43,414 bases of DNA from Clostridium chromiireducens (lineage in GTDB: Bacteria; Bacillota; Clostridia; Clostridiales; Clostridiaceae): positions 1-43,414 of the forward strand of contig NZ_MZGT01000047.1 in the NCBI RefSeq assembly GCF_002029255.1, in the 5' to 3' direction. Made by a program: the position numbers and the translations under genes. The notes below the pieces were generated by a model. That model ran no database searches. It saw only the letters and a list, made by a program, of their open reading frames with translations, and was not told the origin of the DNA. Below are positions 1-8,167 of this stretch, in pieces. How positions within the stretch are numbered: the first letter of the stretch is position 1; the number at the start of each line of letters is the position of its first letter.

Positions 1-237
1 AATTTAGATATTATATTGAAAATAAATATAGTTAAAATTAGAAATTTAGCTTGTGAATAAAATATATACCTTATATAGACATTTTTCTTTAATTTACTCA
101 CTATTTCAAGATATATCACTTTTTTAGGATAATTAAATCAATATTCTACATATTATAACAATAATTTAGATAAAAAAGGAATCATAAAAATAATAGTTTA
201 ATTTAAATATTATTTTTAGAAATTATAAAATATCCAC
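1..237. other. AT-rich intergenic stretch, no gene seen
   Basis: No ORF with a ribosome-binding site and no clear hairpin was recognised here. It ends at the promoter of the hexuronate operon. Confidence 0.5.
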
Positions 238-265
238 TTGACATTGTAAACGGTTATGATAAAAT
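238..265 (+). promoter_or_regulatory. Promoter of the hexuronate operon, with possible cre
   Basis: TTGACA (238-243) and TAAAAT (260-265) are separated by 16 bp, a good sigma-A promoter. The spacer holds TGTAAACGG (245-253), which matches the left and central part of the CcpA cre consensus WTGNAANCGNWNNCW but fails at its last two positions. CcpA control is therefore only a possibility. The predicted transcription start, near 272, is immediately before the first operator palindrome. Confidence 0.65.
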
Positions 266-273
266 AAAAACAT

Positions 274-294
274 AACTACCATACAAGTATGGCA
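274..294. promoter_or_regulatory. GntR-type operator 1
   Basis: ACTACCATACAAGTATGG-type palindrome centred at 285.5, just downstream of the predicted transcription start. It is the first of three copies that share the core CCATACAAGTATG. Confidence 0.75.
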
Positions 295-354
295 GAAAAC
301 ACTTATATTCGAAAGTAATATAATTATTTGATAATAATGTTATAAGTTAAAATT

Positions 355-378
355 AACTACCATACAAGTATGTTAGTT
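355..378. promoter_or_regulatory. GntR-type operator 2
   Basis: A 24-bp palindrome with arms AACTACCATAC and GTATGTTAGTT around a central AA, one mismatched pair. It is centred 81 bp downstream of copy 1. Confidence 0.75.
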
Positions 379-418
379 GGAGCTTTCGAAATATAAAAGA
401 TGAAGTTATAGAAATTCA

Positions 419-440
419 ACTACCATACAAGCATGGTAGT
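419..440. promoter_or_regulatory. GntR-type operator 3, next to the regulator RBS
   Basis: A 22-bp palindrome with arms ACTACCATAC and GCATGGTAGT, one mismatched pair, centred 63 bp (about six helical turns) after copy 2. It ends a few bases before the AGAGGAG ribosome-binding site of the regulator gene, so a bound repressor would block transcription passing through the leader. Confidence 0.75.
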
Positions 441-459
441 ATGAGAGGAGAATATCAAG

Positions 460-1131
460 ATGGTTTTAGAAATGAAAAAAAATACAACAAGTAAAACCAT
501 ATATTATGCGCTTCGAGAAGAAATTATTAATTTATATCTTGAGCCAGGCACAAGCATTTCAGAGAAAGAGCTTTCAGAAAAATATAGTGTAAGTAGAACT
601 CCGGTTAGAGAAGCGCTTGTTCGCTTAGCGCAAGAAGGATTAGTAAATATTTACCCTCAAAAAGGCACAGTTATTTCTTTAATTGATTTATCAGCTGTTG
701 AAGATGGCAGATTCTTACGTGAACATTTAGAAAGAGCTGTAGTAAAGGAAGCGTGCAGAGAATTTTCTCCAGAAAATATATTGGCACTAGAAATGAATTT
801 GAAGCTTCAAAAAATGTATATAGAAAACCATGATTATAAAAAATTATTTGAAGCAGATGAAGAATTTCATAAGATAATTTTTGAAGGAAGTAATAAAAAA
901 AGAATATGGGATAGCATAAATGATGGTAGTACCGAGTTTCAAAGAATTCGTATGCTTAGATTAACAGCTAACTCTAGCTGGGATAATATTTATTTACAGC
1001 ATCAAGAAATATTTGATGCTATAAAAAACAAAGACCCAGAGAAAGCAGAAGAATTCATGAAGGAACATTTAAATATGGTTACTTTTGATAAAAATGAAGT
1101 AAGAGAAATCTATCCGAATTATTTTAAATAA
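460..1131 (+). CDS. uxuR: GntR-family (FCD) regulator of hexuronate operon
   Basis: A 223-residue DNA-binding regulator. The N-terminal winged helix-turn-helix (about residues 10-75) carries the GntR signature VSRTPVREAL. The C-terminal all-helical FCD domain (about 85-215) normally binds a sugar acid or organic acid. The start is set by AGAGGAG nine bases upstream. As first gene of the uxu operon, preceded by three matching palindromes, it is very probably the autoregulating local repressor that responds to a glucuronate-pathway intermediate. Length and architecture match E. coli UxuR and ExuR, but the effector (fructuronate, mannonate or other) cannot be read from sequence, so the symbol is by analogy. 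Confidence 0.85.
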   Translation: MVLEMKKNTTSKTIYYALREEIINLYLEPGTSISEKELSEKYSVSRTPVREALVRLAQEGLVNIYPQKGTVISLIDLSAVEDGRFLREHLERAVVKEACREFSPENILALEMNLKLQKMYIENHDYKKLFEADEEFHKIIFEGSNKKRIWDSINDGSTEFQRIRMLRLTANSSWDNIYLQHQEIFDAIKNKDPEKAEEFMKEHLNMVTFDKNEVREIYPNYFK

Positions 1132-1190
1132 TAAATTAATTCTAGATTATTCTTAGCTAATAATTAAGGGAGGTGAGGCTTATATAAAGT

Positions 1191-1235
1191 ATGAAATTTG
1201 AACCATTTAGGTTCCTAAAGAAATTATATAGCTGA
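1191..1235 (+). CDS. Possible 14-codon leader ORF before uxuA
   Basis: A short ORF encoding MKFEPFRFLKKLYS lies between the regulator and uxuA. A nearly perfect Shine-Dalgarno (GGGAGGTGAGG, 1168-1178) precedes it, but the gap to the ATG is long (about 14 bases). The peptide is basic and aromatic. It could be a translated leader peptide, or the strong SD could be a relic. No homology is claimed. Confidence 0.25.
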   Translation: MKFEPFRFLKKLYS

Positions 1236-1282
1236 ACTAAAGTTAAATAAAATGCAAGTAAAAATGCAGGAGGGATATTACT

Positions 1283-2344
1283 ATGAAAATGGGATTTAGA
1301 TGGTACGGTGAAGGAAATGATACCGTAACACTTGAGCAAATCAAACAAATTCCAGGCGTGGAATCAATTGTTTGGGGTCTTCATGACATGGCGGCTGGAG
1401 AAGAATGGCCAATGGAAAAAATTCTTAAAGTTAAGGAATCAACTGATAAATATGGATTTAACCTTGATGTTGTTGAAAGTGTTAATGTTCATGAAGATAT
1501 TAAGTTAGGTTTACCAACAAGAGATAAATATATTGAAAATTATAAAAAGACAATAGAAAAGTTAGCAAAGGTTGGGGTTAAGGTAATCTGCTATAACTTT
1601 ATGCCTGTATTTGACTGGTTAAGAACAGACTTATATAAAAAAGCAGAAGATGGATCAACAGCTCTTTTCTATGAAAAAGCAAGAATTACTGACATAGATC
1701 CAATGGAACTAGTTAATAAAATTGCATCGAATCCAGATCTTACAATGCCAGGTTGGGAACCAGAAAGATTAAAGAATTTAACACAGCTTTTTGATGCTTA
1801 TAAAAATGTAACAGAAGAAGATTTATGGAATAACTTAAAATATTTCTTAGAACAAATTATTCCAGTAGCTGAAATTAACGATATTAAGATGGCTATTCAT
1901 CCGGATGATCCACCTTGGCCAATATTTGGACTACCAAGAATAGTTAAAAATAGAGATAACTTAGCAAGATTATTAAAACTTGTTGATAATCCATATAATT
2001 GTCTTACTCTTTGTAGTGGTGCTATAGGCTCAGATCCTAATAATGATGTGCCAGCAATGATAAGAGAATTTGGTGATAGAATTGCTTTTGCACATATTAG
2101 AAATGTAAAGATTTATGAAAATGGTGATTTTATCGAAACTTCGCATAGAACTTGTGATGGTTCATTAGATATATGTGATATAGTAAAAGCTTATCATGAA
2201 GTTGGATTTACTGGATATGCAAGACCAGACCATGGAAGACATATTTGGAATGAACAATGTAGACCAGGTTATGGACTTTATGATAGAGCACTTGGAATCA
2301 TGTATATATGGGGAATATGGGATACATTACAAAGAAATAAATAG
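1283..2344 (+). CDS. uxuA: Mannonate dehydratase
   Basis: Dehydrates D-mannonate to 2-keto-3-deoxy-D-gluconate, the last step encoded here of glucuronate breakdown, in the cytoplasm. The 353-residue protein is a full-length UxuA-family TIM barrel. It starts MKMGFRWYG, and the conserved C-terminal parts LCSGAIGSDP, FAHIRNVK and RPDHGRHIW hold Cys and His residues typical of the metal-binding active site of this family. The start follows GGAGGG at good spacing. It is followed by uxuB about 120 bp downstream on the same strand with no obvious terminator between them, consistent with one operon. Confidence 0.95.
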   Translation: MKMGFRWYGEGNDTVTLEQIKQIPGVESIVWGLHDMAAGEEWPMEKILKVKESTDKYGFNLDVVESVNVHEDIKLGLPTRDKYIENYKKTIEKLAKVGVKVICYNFMPVFDWLRTDLYKKAEDGSTALFYEKARITDIDPMELVNKIASNPDLTMPGWEPERLKNLTQLFDAYKNVTEEDLWNNLKYFLEQIIPVAEINDIKMAIHPDDPPWPIFGLPRIVKNRDNLARLLKLVDNPYNCLTLCSGAIGSDPNNDVPAMIREFGDRIAFAHIRNVKIYENGDFIETSHRTCDGSLDICDIVKAYHEVGFTGYARPDHGRHIWNEQCRPGYGLYDRALGIMYIWGIWDTLQRNK

Positions 2345-2465
2345 GCATATAGAGGCAAAATGAAATTGGTATGTCCAAGAAAATCTTGTCTCTGGGAATT
2401 TTAATATACAAAAGACAATTGATATTAATCCTATTAACAATAGTTTTGAAGAGGTGAAAATAGAA

Positions 2466-4079
2466 ATGAGTAACGCTAAAATAGTACTAAGCAAAGAAAG
2501 TATTAAAAATAGTGAATTATGGGGAAAAGCAGGGATAGAAATTCCAAAGTTTGATCATGATAATATGTCAGATTGTACTAAGGAGAATCCTACCTGGGTT
2601 CACTTTGGAGCAGGAAATATATTTAGAGGATTTATAGCAATGCTGCAACAACAACTTTTAAATAATGGAAAAGTAAATGGTGGTATTGTTGCTGTTGACG
2701 GACATGATTGTGATATGATGGACAAAATCTATACACCTTATGATAATTTAAGTTTACTTGTAATTATGAATCCTGATGGAAGCTTAGATAAAAAAGTTGT
2801 AGGAAGTATAGGTGAAAGCTTAGGAGCAGATTATTCAAGAGAAGAAGAATGGAAGAGATTACACGAAATATTCTCAAATCCATCATTACAAATGGCAAGT
2901 TTCACGATAACAGAAAAAGGCTATAGCGTAAAAAATATTTCTCAAGATGATTTAACAGATGGCTTAAATCACCCAAAAAGCATCATGGCTAAGGTTGCAT
3001 CATTAGCATACACAAGATATAAAAATGGACAATTACCTATTGCTTTTGTTAGCATGGACAACTGTTCACACAATGGAGAAATACTTCATAACTCAATTGA
3101 AACAATCGTAAAAAAATGGATTGAAAATGGCTTAGTGGAAGAAGATTTCCTTAAGTACATTAATAATAATGAAAAAGTATCATTCCCTTGGAGTATGATA
3201 GATAAAATTACACCAAGACCTTCAGGAGATGTTAAAGACTCTCTAGAAAAAGAAGGATTTGAAGGTATGGATATTATATGTACAGAGAATAATACTTATG
3301 CTGCACCATTTGTTAATGCAGAAGGCCCACAATATCTTGTAATCGAAGATCATTTTCCAAATGGACGTATGCCACTCGAAGAAGCAGGCGTATTTTTAAC
3401 AAACAGAGAAACAGTGGAAAGAATTGAAACAATGAAGGTTTGTACTTGTTTAAATCCATTACACACTTCTCTAGCAGTATTTGGATGTCTTCTTGGATTT
3501 AACTTAATAGCAGATGAAATGAAAGATCCAGCCTTAAAGAAATTAGTTGAAAAGATTGGATATGAAGAAGGTATGCCTGTTGTTGTAAATCCTGGAATAA
3601 TAAATCCTGAAGACTTTATTAAAGAGGTAGTTGACGTTAGACTGCCAAATCCATATATACCTGATACACCTCAAAGAATTGCTTCAGATACATCTCAAAA
3701 AGTTGGCATAAGATTTGGTGAAACAATTAAAGCTTACGGTGCGAGAGAAGATTTAGATCCAAAACAACTTAAATATATTCCACTTGTTATTGCAGGTTGG
3801 TGCAGATATTTAATGGCAATAGATGATAATGGTAATGCAATGGAATTAAGTCCAGATCCATTATTAGATGAACTAAAGAAATATGTAGCTAATGTAAAAT
3901 TAGGTACTAAAGAATTAGGTGAAGATACATTAAAACCTATACTAATAAATGAAGAAATTTTTGGTGTAAATCTTTATGATATAGGCTTAGGAGAAAAAAT
4001 CGAAGGTTATTTCAATGAAATGATTTCAGGCGTTGGTGCTGTCAGATCAACTTTAGAAAAATATTTAGAGTGTAAATAA
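2466..4079 (+). CDS. uxuB: Fructuronate reductase (mannitol dehydrogenase family)
   Basis: NAD-dependent interconversion of D-fructuronate and D-mannonate. The 537-residue protein belongs to the polyol-specific long-chain dehydrogenases. The N-terminal Rossmann motif is VHFGAGNIFRG. The C-terminal mannitol-dehydrogenase domain follows FPWSMIDKITPRP. The ATG at 2466 is preferred over the in-frame GTG at 2454, because that GTG lies inside the Shine-Dalgarno GAGGTG (2451-2456) that serves the ATG. It sits between uxuA and uxaC. A mannitol or tagaturonate dehydrogenase role is possible from the family alone, but the neighbours favour fructuronate. Confidence 0.92.
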   Translation: MSNAKIVLSKESIKNSELWGKAGIEIPKFDHDNMSDCTKENPTWVHFGAGNIFRGFIAMLQQQLLNNGKVNGGIVAVDGHDCDMMDKIYTPYDNLSLLVIMNPDGSLDKKVVGSIGESLGADYSREEEWKRLHEIFSNPSLQMASFTITEKGYSVKNISQDDLTDGLNHPKSIMAKVASLAYTRYKNGQLPIAFVSMDNCSHNGEILHNSIETIVKKWIENGLVEEDFLKYINNNEKVSFPWSMIDKITPRPSGDVKDSLEKEGFEGMDIICTENNTYAAPFVNAEGPQYLVIEDHFPNGRMPLEEAGVFLTNRETVERIETMKVCTCLNPLHTSLAVFGCLLGFNLIADEMKDPALKKLVEKIGYEEGMPVVVNPGIINPEDFIKEVVDVRLPNPYIPDTPQRIASDTSQKVGIRFGETIKAYGAREDLDPKQLKYIPLVIAGWCRYLMAIDDNGNAMELSPDPLLDELKKYVANVKLGTKELGEDTLKPILINEEIFGVNLYDIGLGEKIEGYFNEMISGVGAVRSTLEKYLECK

Positions 4080-4107
4080 TTTAAGATAATTAAATACATC
4101 AAAAAAT

Positions 4108-4177
4108 AAACATTTTTATCATTCTCCGTTTACTTTACTCTGCCAAATAATATAAACAAAGAATGATAGAAATGTTT
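4108..4177. repeat. 18-bp inverted repeat in the uxuB-uxaC gap
   Basis: Arms 4108-4125 (AAACATTTTTATCATTCT) and 4160-4177 pair with one mismatch that would be a G-U pair in RNA. The 34-base loop contains a further short GTTTA/TAAAC pair. No U-tract follows on the plus strand, so it is not an ordinary terminator. It could be an mRNA-stabilising or processing hairpin that separates uxuRAB from uxaC and the transporter. Confidence 0.6.
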
Positions 4178-4489
4178 AAGAAAATTAATATGAAGTACAT
4201 TATAACATAAACCATGCTAATTAACAACTTTCCTTAGAGTAAGAGAGCGTATTGAAATGATTGGAAAAATTTAAGATACGATTATATTAAGGACGTTAAA
4301 TTAGTATAATTTTTAACAATCATAAATATCTTAAGGTCAATTTATAAACTATAAGAAAACGTTATGGTAAAGGATTGAATAGATGCAGATTACAATAATG
4401 TGCGTGAATTAATATATCGTATATTATTAACCCACTAAGTTCAATACTTTACAAATATGAAATAATTATTTGAAAGTAGGATGATGAGT
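4178..4489 (+). other. Gene-free leader of uxaC with weak promoter candidate
   Basis: About 310 bp without a supported ORF. TATAAT at 4305-4310 has only a poor -35 match (TTATAT) 17 bp upstream, so an internal promoter for uxaC is possible but weak. The three-copy uxu operator is absent. Confidence 0.35.
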
Positions 4490-5902
4490 ATGAAAAATTT
4501 CATGGATGACAACTTTTTACTATCTAATCAAACAGCCATAGATTTATATCATAATTATGCTAAAAATCTGCCAATTATAGATTATCATTGTCATATTGAT
4601 CCAAAAGAAATATATGAAAACAAGAAATTTAATAATATAACTGAAGCATGGCTTTATGCTGATCATTATAAATGGAGAGCAATGAGAAGTAATGGCATAG
4701 ATGAAAAAAACATCACAGGAGATGGAAGTGATTATGATAAATTCTTAGCTTGGTCACAAACTATACCTATGTCTATAGGAAATCCGCTTTATCATTGGAC
4801 TCATTTAGAACTTCAAAGATACTTTGGAATAGATGAACCTCTTGACGAAGATACGGCTCCTGAAATTTGGAAAAGAGCTAATGAATTACTTAGTGGAGAT
4901 GGCTTTAATGTTAGAGATTTGATAACAAAATCAAACGTTGAAACTATATGCACAACAGATGATCCTATTGATACATTAGAATATCATATAAAACTTAAAG
5001 AAGATGCTAGCTTCAATGTAAATGTTTTACCGACTCTTAGACCAGATAAAGGAATTGAAATCAATTTAGATGGCTTTGTTTCTTGGGTAAAAGATTTAGA
5101 AAAAGTATCCGAAATATCTATAGATAATTATGATGAATTTTTAAAAGCTCTTGATTCAAGAATAAAGTTTTTCCATTCAGTTGGATGCAGAATAGCAGAT
5201 CATGGTATAGATGGTGTAGTAGTTTATGCAGATTCAACAAAAGAAGAAGCAGCAGCTATATTCGCAAAAGCTTTGAAAGGCGAAACTGTAAGTATTGATG
5301 AAGAAAAGAAGTATAAAACTTATACATTAAGACATGTATTTAAACTTTATCATGAGTTAGGGTGGACTATGCAGCTTCATATAGCAGCGCTTAGAAGCAA
5401 TAATACAAAAATGTATGAAAAAATTGGAGTTAACACAGGTTTCGACTCAATTAATGATGAAAGTATAGCTTATCCACTTTCTAGACTTTTAGATTCTGTG
5501 GATAGAGAGGATTCTCTTCCAAAAACTATTGTATATACATTAAATCCAAAGGATAACTATGTACTTGGAACCATGATTGGAAATTTCCAAGGTGATGGAA
5601 TTCCAGGAAAAATGCAGTTTGGTGCAGCTTGGTGGTTTAATGATAACAAAGATGGAATGATTGAGCAAATGAAAGCTCTAGGGAACCTTGGATTATTAGG
5701 AAGATTCGTTGGCATGTTAACTGATTCAAGAAGCTTCTTATCATACACTAGACATGAATACTTTAGAAGAATTGCTTGTAATTTAATTGGAGAATGGGTA
5801 GAAAACGGTGAAGTACCTAAAAATGATAAATTACTAAAAAGAATTGTTCAAGGTATATGTTACAACAATGCAAAAGAATATTTTGGATTCGATGAAAAGT
5901 AA
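4490..5902 (+). CDS. uxaC: Glucuronate isomerase
   Basis: Isomerises D-glucuronate to D-fructuronate (and D-galacturonate to tagaturonate), the entry step of the pathway. The 470-residue protein has the UxaC start MKNFMDDNFLL, the amidohydrolase-type metal motif DYHCHIDP near residue 32, and further conserved parts such as QLHIAALR. In-frame ATGs also occur at 4481 and 4484. The one at 4490 is chosen because AGTAGG (4475-4480) is then correctly spaced and the protein begins like its family. No tagaturonate reductase or altronate dehydratase is present, so the operon is for glucuronate. The transporter gene follows after about 40 bp. Confidence 0.95.
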   Translation: MKNFMDDNFLLSNQTAIDLYHNYAKNLPIIDYHCHIDPKEIYENKKFNNITEAWLYADHYKWRAMRSNGIDEKNITGDGSDYDKFLAWSQTIPMSIGNPLYHWTHLELQRYFGIDEPLDEDTAPEIWKRANELLSGDGFNVRDLITKSNVETICTTDDPIDTLEYHIKLKEDASFNVNVLPTLRPDKGIEINLDGFVSWVKDLEKVSEISIDNYDEFLKALDSRIKFFHSVGCRIADHGIDGVVVYADSTKEEAAAIFAKALKGETVSIDEEKKYKTYTLRHVFKLYHELGWTMQLHIAALRSNNTKMYEKIGVNTGFDSINDESIAYPLSRLLDSVDREDSLPKTIVYTLNPKDNYVLGTMIGNFQGDGIPGKMQFGAAWWFNDNKDGMIEQMKALGNLGLLGRFVGMLTDSRSFLSYTRHEYFRRIACNLIGEWVENGEVPKNDKLLKRIVQGICYNNAKEYFGFDEK

Positions 5903-5940
5903 TTAGAAAATACTGAAGTTAAGAAAGAGGGGACAAACAA

Positions 5941-7446
5941 ATGTCAAATAAAAATAGAAAAATTACAATAGCTAGAGGTGTAGGTTACGGACTAGTTGAT
6001 TTAATGGGTGGTGGTGCATTTACCATTATTGGAGCATTCTTATTATTCTTTTACACAACATTTGCAGGATTAACACCAATAGAAGGGGCTTCTATTATTG
6101 CGGTAGCTCGTATAGTTGATGCAGTTGCCAGTCTTTTTATAGGTAGTATATCTGATAATTTTTATAAGACTAAACTTGGTAAAATGTTTGGAAGACGTCG
6201 TTTCTTCTTATTAATCGGAGCACCTTTAATGGCAGATTACGTGCTATTATGGGTAACAGGAAGAAGTTATTGGTTCTATTTAGCTACTTATTTAATATTT
6301 GAAATTGTTGCAGCTATGGTATTAATTCCATGGGAAACATTACCTGCTGAAATGACTAAAGATTTTGATGACAGAACTAAATTATCAGCATCAAGAATGT
6401 TTATTTCTGCAACAGGTACATTCTTAGCTACTTTTGTTCCTGGAAGATTAATAGCTTTCTTCGGTGATAAAAATCCACAAGCATATTTTATTAATGGATT
6501 ATTTTTTGCAATCATATATGCTATATGTATATTGATATCATATAAAGTAACTTGGGAAAGAGATCTTACACCTGAGATGGAAGCTGAATTACTAAAGAGC
6601 TCTGAAAAGAAAACTTTTGGTGAGCAAATAAAAGCTATGATTGAAGTAGCAGCTGATTATATATCTACATTAAAGATCAGAGCATTTAGACAACATTTAG
6701 CAATTTATATATTATCATTCACAGCTAAAGATTTATTTAACTCTGTATTTATATATTTCTGTGTTTATGATTTATTGGTTTCATCTACTCTTGCGGCTAA
6801 TATACTTTCACTTAGTCTTATTGGTATACCAACAACTATTGTAGGTGGATTCTTAATGATCAAGGTTGGACCAGGAAACTTATTTAAAATATCATATACA
6901 ACTATGATTGTTTGTTTATTAGGATTCTACAGTATCTATAAAATGGGATTAGGTGCTAATACTTCTTTATTATTCTTAGTTGGTGCTGTATATCAAATAG
7001 GTAGAAGTTTATTAGAATTTACTCCGTGGAATGTATTCCCATTCATACCAGACGTTGATGAAATGGTTACAAGAAAAAGAAGAGAAGGATTATTTGCAGC
7101 AGTAATGACTTTCACTAGAAAGAGTAGTGTAGCAATATCTACATTTGCTATCGGTGTTATATTACAAGATAGTGGATTTGTTAAAGGACAAGCAACTCAA
7201 CCAGAAAACGTAATTACAACTATTGCTAATGTTTTACTTTATGGATGCATAGGATTACTTATATTAGCATTAATCTGTGCAGTAACTTTCAAACTTAATA
7301 AGAGAACACATGGTATATTAGTAGATGAAGTTGAACGTCTAAAAAACAACGGTTCAAAACAAGACGTTACTCCTGAAACAAGAGCAATTGTTGAAAATCT
7401 TACTGGATATAAATATGAAAATGTTTGGAAAGAAACAGCAGTATAA
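5941..7446 (+). CDS. GPH-family sugar/hexuronide:cation symporter
   Basis: A 501-residue membrane transporter with about 12 hydrophobic segments, in the glycoside-pentoside-hexuronide branch of the MFS (relatives UidB, MelB, XynB). The N-terminal half shows DAVASLFIGSISD and the basic loop GKMFGRRRFF; the central loop between the halves is hydrophilic. The last gene of the operon, it is preceded by AGAGGGG and followed by a terminator. The likely substrate is glucuronate or a glucuronide or xylan-derived aldouronic acid. No glucuronidase is in the window, so free glucuronate import is the simplest reading; specificity is inferred. Confidence 0.88.
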   Translation: MSNKNRKITIARGVGYGLVDLMGGGAFTIIGAFLLFFYTTFAGLTPIEGASIIAVARIVDAVASLFIGSISDNFYKTKLGKMFGRRRFFLLIGAPLMADYVLLWVTGRSYWFYLATYLIFEIVAAMVLIPWETLPAEMTKDFDDRTKLSASRMFISATGTFLATFVPGRLIAFFGDKNPQAYFINGLFFAIIYAICILISYKVTWERDLTPEMEAELLKSSEKKTFGEQIKAMIEVAADYISTLKIRAFRQHLAIYILSFTAKDLFNSVFIYFCVYDLLVSSTLAANILSLSLIGIPTTIVGGFLMIKVGPGNLFKISYTTMIVCLLGFYSIYKMGLGANTSLLFLVGAVYQIGRSLLEFTPWNVFPFIPDVDEMVTRKRREGLFAAVMTFTRKSSVAISTFAIGVILQDSGFVKGQATQPENVITTIANVLLYGCIGLLILALICAVTFKLNKRTHGILVDEVERLKNNGSKQDVTPETRAIVENLTGYKYENVWKETAV

Positions 7447-7534
7447 CATATTTTTAATTACTAGAAGGTTAATAAGTTAAAATATAAACAAAGTTACAAT
7501 CCTATCTCTCAAAATATTTTAACTTAACTCTTAT

Positions 7535-7583
7535 GGCTGTCTTAAGATAGAGAATAAATTTCTATTTTAAGGCAGCTAATTTT
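7535..7583 (+). terminator. Terminator of the hexuronate operon
   Basis: Arms 7535-7551 and 7561-7577 form a 17-bp stem with three G-U pairs and a 9-base loop, followed by AATTTT. Confidence 0.7.
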
Positions 7584-7618
7584 AAATAAAATAATTATAT
7601 AAGTGAGGAGATTTTAAT

Positions 7619-8041
7619 ATGAATAACAAAATTAACTGTCTATACTGTGATAAGGACGAAAAACTTGATAATTTAATGATTGAAATATGTAAGCTAGATG
7701 TATCTACTCTTTATTTGTTTAAGGAACAAAGTCATAAAGGAAGATGTATTGTTGCATATAACAAACATGTAAATGAATTATTTGAGCTAGAAGAAAAAGA
7801 ATTAGAGTTATTTATGAAGGATGTTACAAAAGCAGCTTCTGCGATTAAAAAAACTTTTGCACCTGATAAAGTAAATTATGGGGCATACTCAGATACACTT
7901 CCTCATCTTCATTTTCATTTAGTTCCTAAATATAAGGATGGCTTTTCATGGGGTGGAGTATTTGAAATGAATCCTCAAAAAACGTATTTAAGCGATGAAG
8001 AATATAGTGAAAGAATAAAACTTATAAAAGAAAATCTATAA
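7619..8041 (+). CDS. HIT-family nucleotide hydrolase/transferase
   Basis: A 140-residue histidine-triad protein. The active-site motif HLHFHLVP places the triad at His96, His98 and His100. CLYC near the N-terminus resembles the paired cysteines of many HIT proteins. Family members hydrolyse adenylylated amines or dinucleotides in the cytoplasm; the exact substrate is unknown. GTGAGGAG precedes the ATG. It lies after the hexuronate terminator, so it is probably a separate unit, and is convergent with the ABC exporter. Confidence 0.88.
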   Translation: MNNKINCLYCDKDEKLDNLMIEICKLDVSTLYLFKEQSHKGRCIVAYNKHVNELFELEEKELELFMKDVTKAASAIKKTFAPDKVNYGAYSDTLPHLHFHLVPKYKDGFSWGGVFEMNPQKTYLSDEEYSERIKLIKENL

Positions 8042-8129
8042 TTTGTATGAAAATATAGAGGGGTATTTAAAAGAATATGTCTCCTTTATATCAAAGAAAA
8101 TTAGCTAATATAAAGCAAAGATGTAATAT

Positions 8130-8165
8130 AATAGCCCTAAAAGCGTTAAAACTTTTAGGGCTATT
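8130..8165. terminator. Bidirectional terminator, HIT gene / ABC exporter
   Basis: Perfect 14-bp inverted repeat (AATAGCCCTAAAAG and its complement, 8130-8143 and 8152-8165) with an 8-base loop, placed between convergent genes. Confidence 0.85.
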
Positions 8166-8167
8166 AT

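Noticed and set aside
4353..4367. Possible second cre site (GAAAACGTTATG) before uxaC
   Set aside because: Too many mismatches at both ends of the consensus; AT-rich DNA gives such partial matches by chance.
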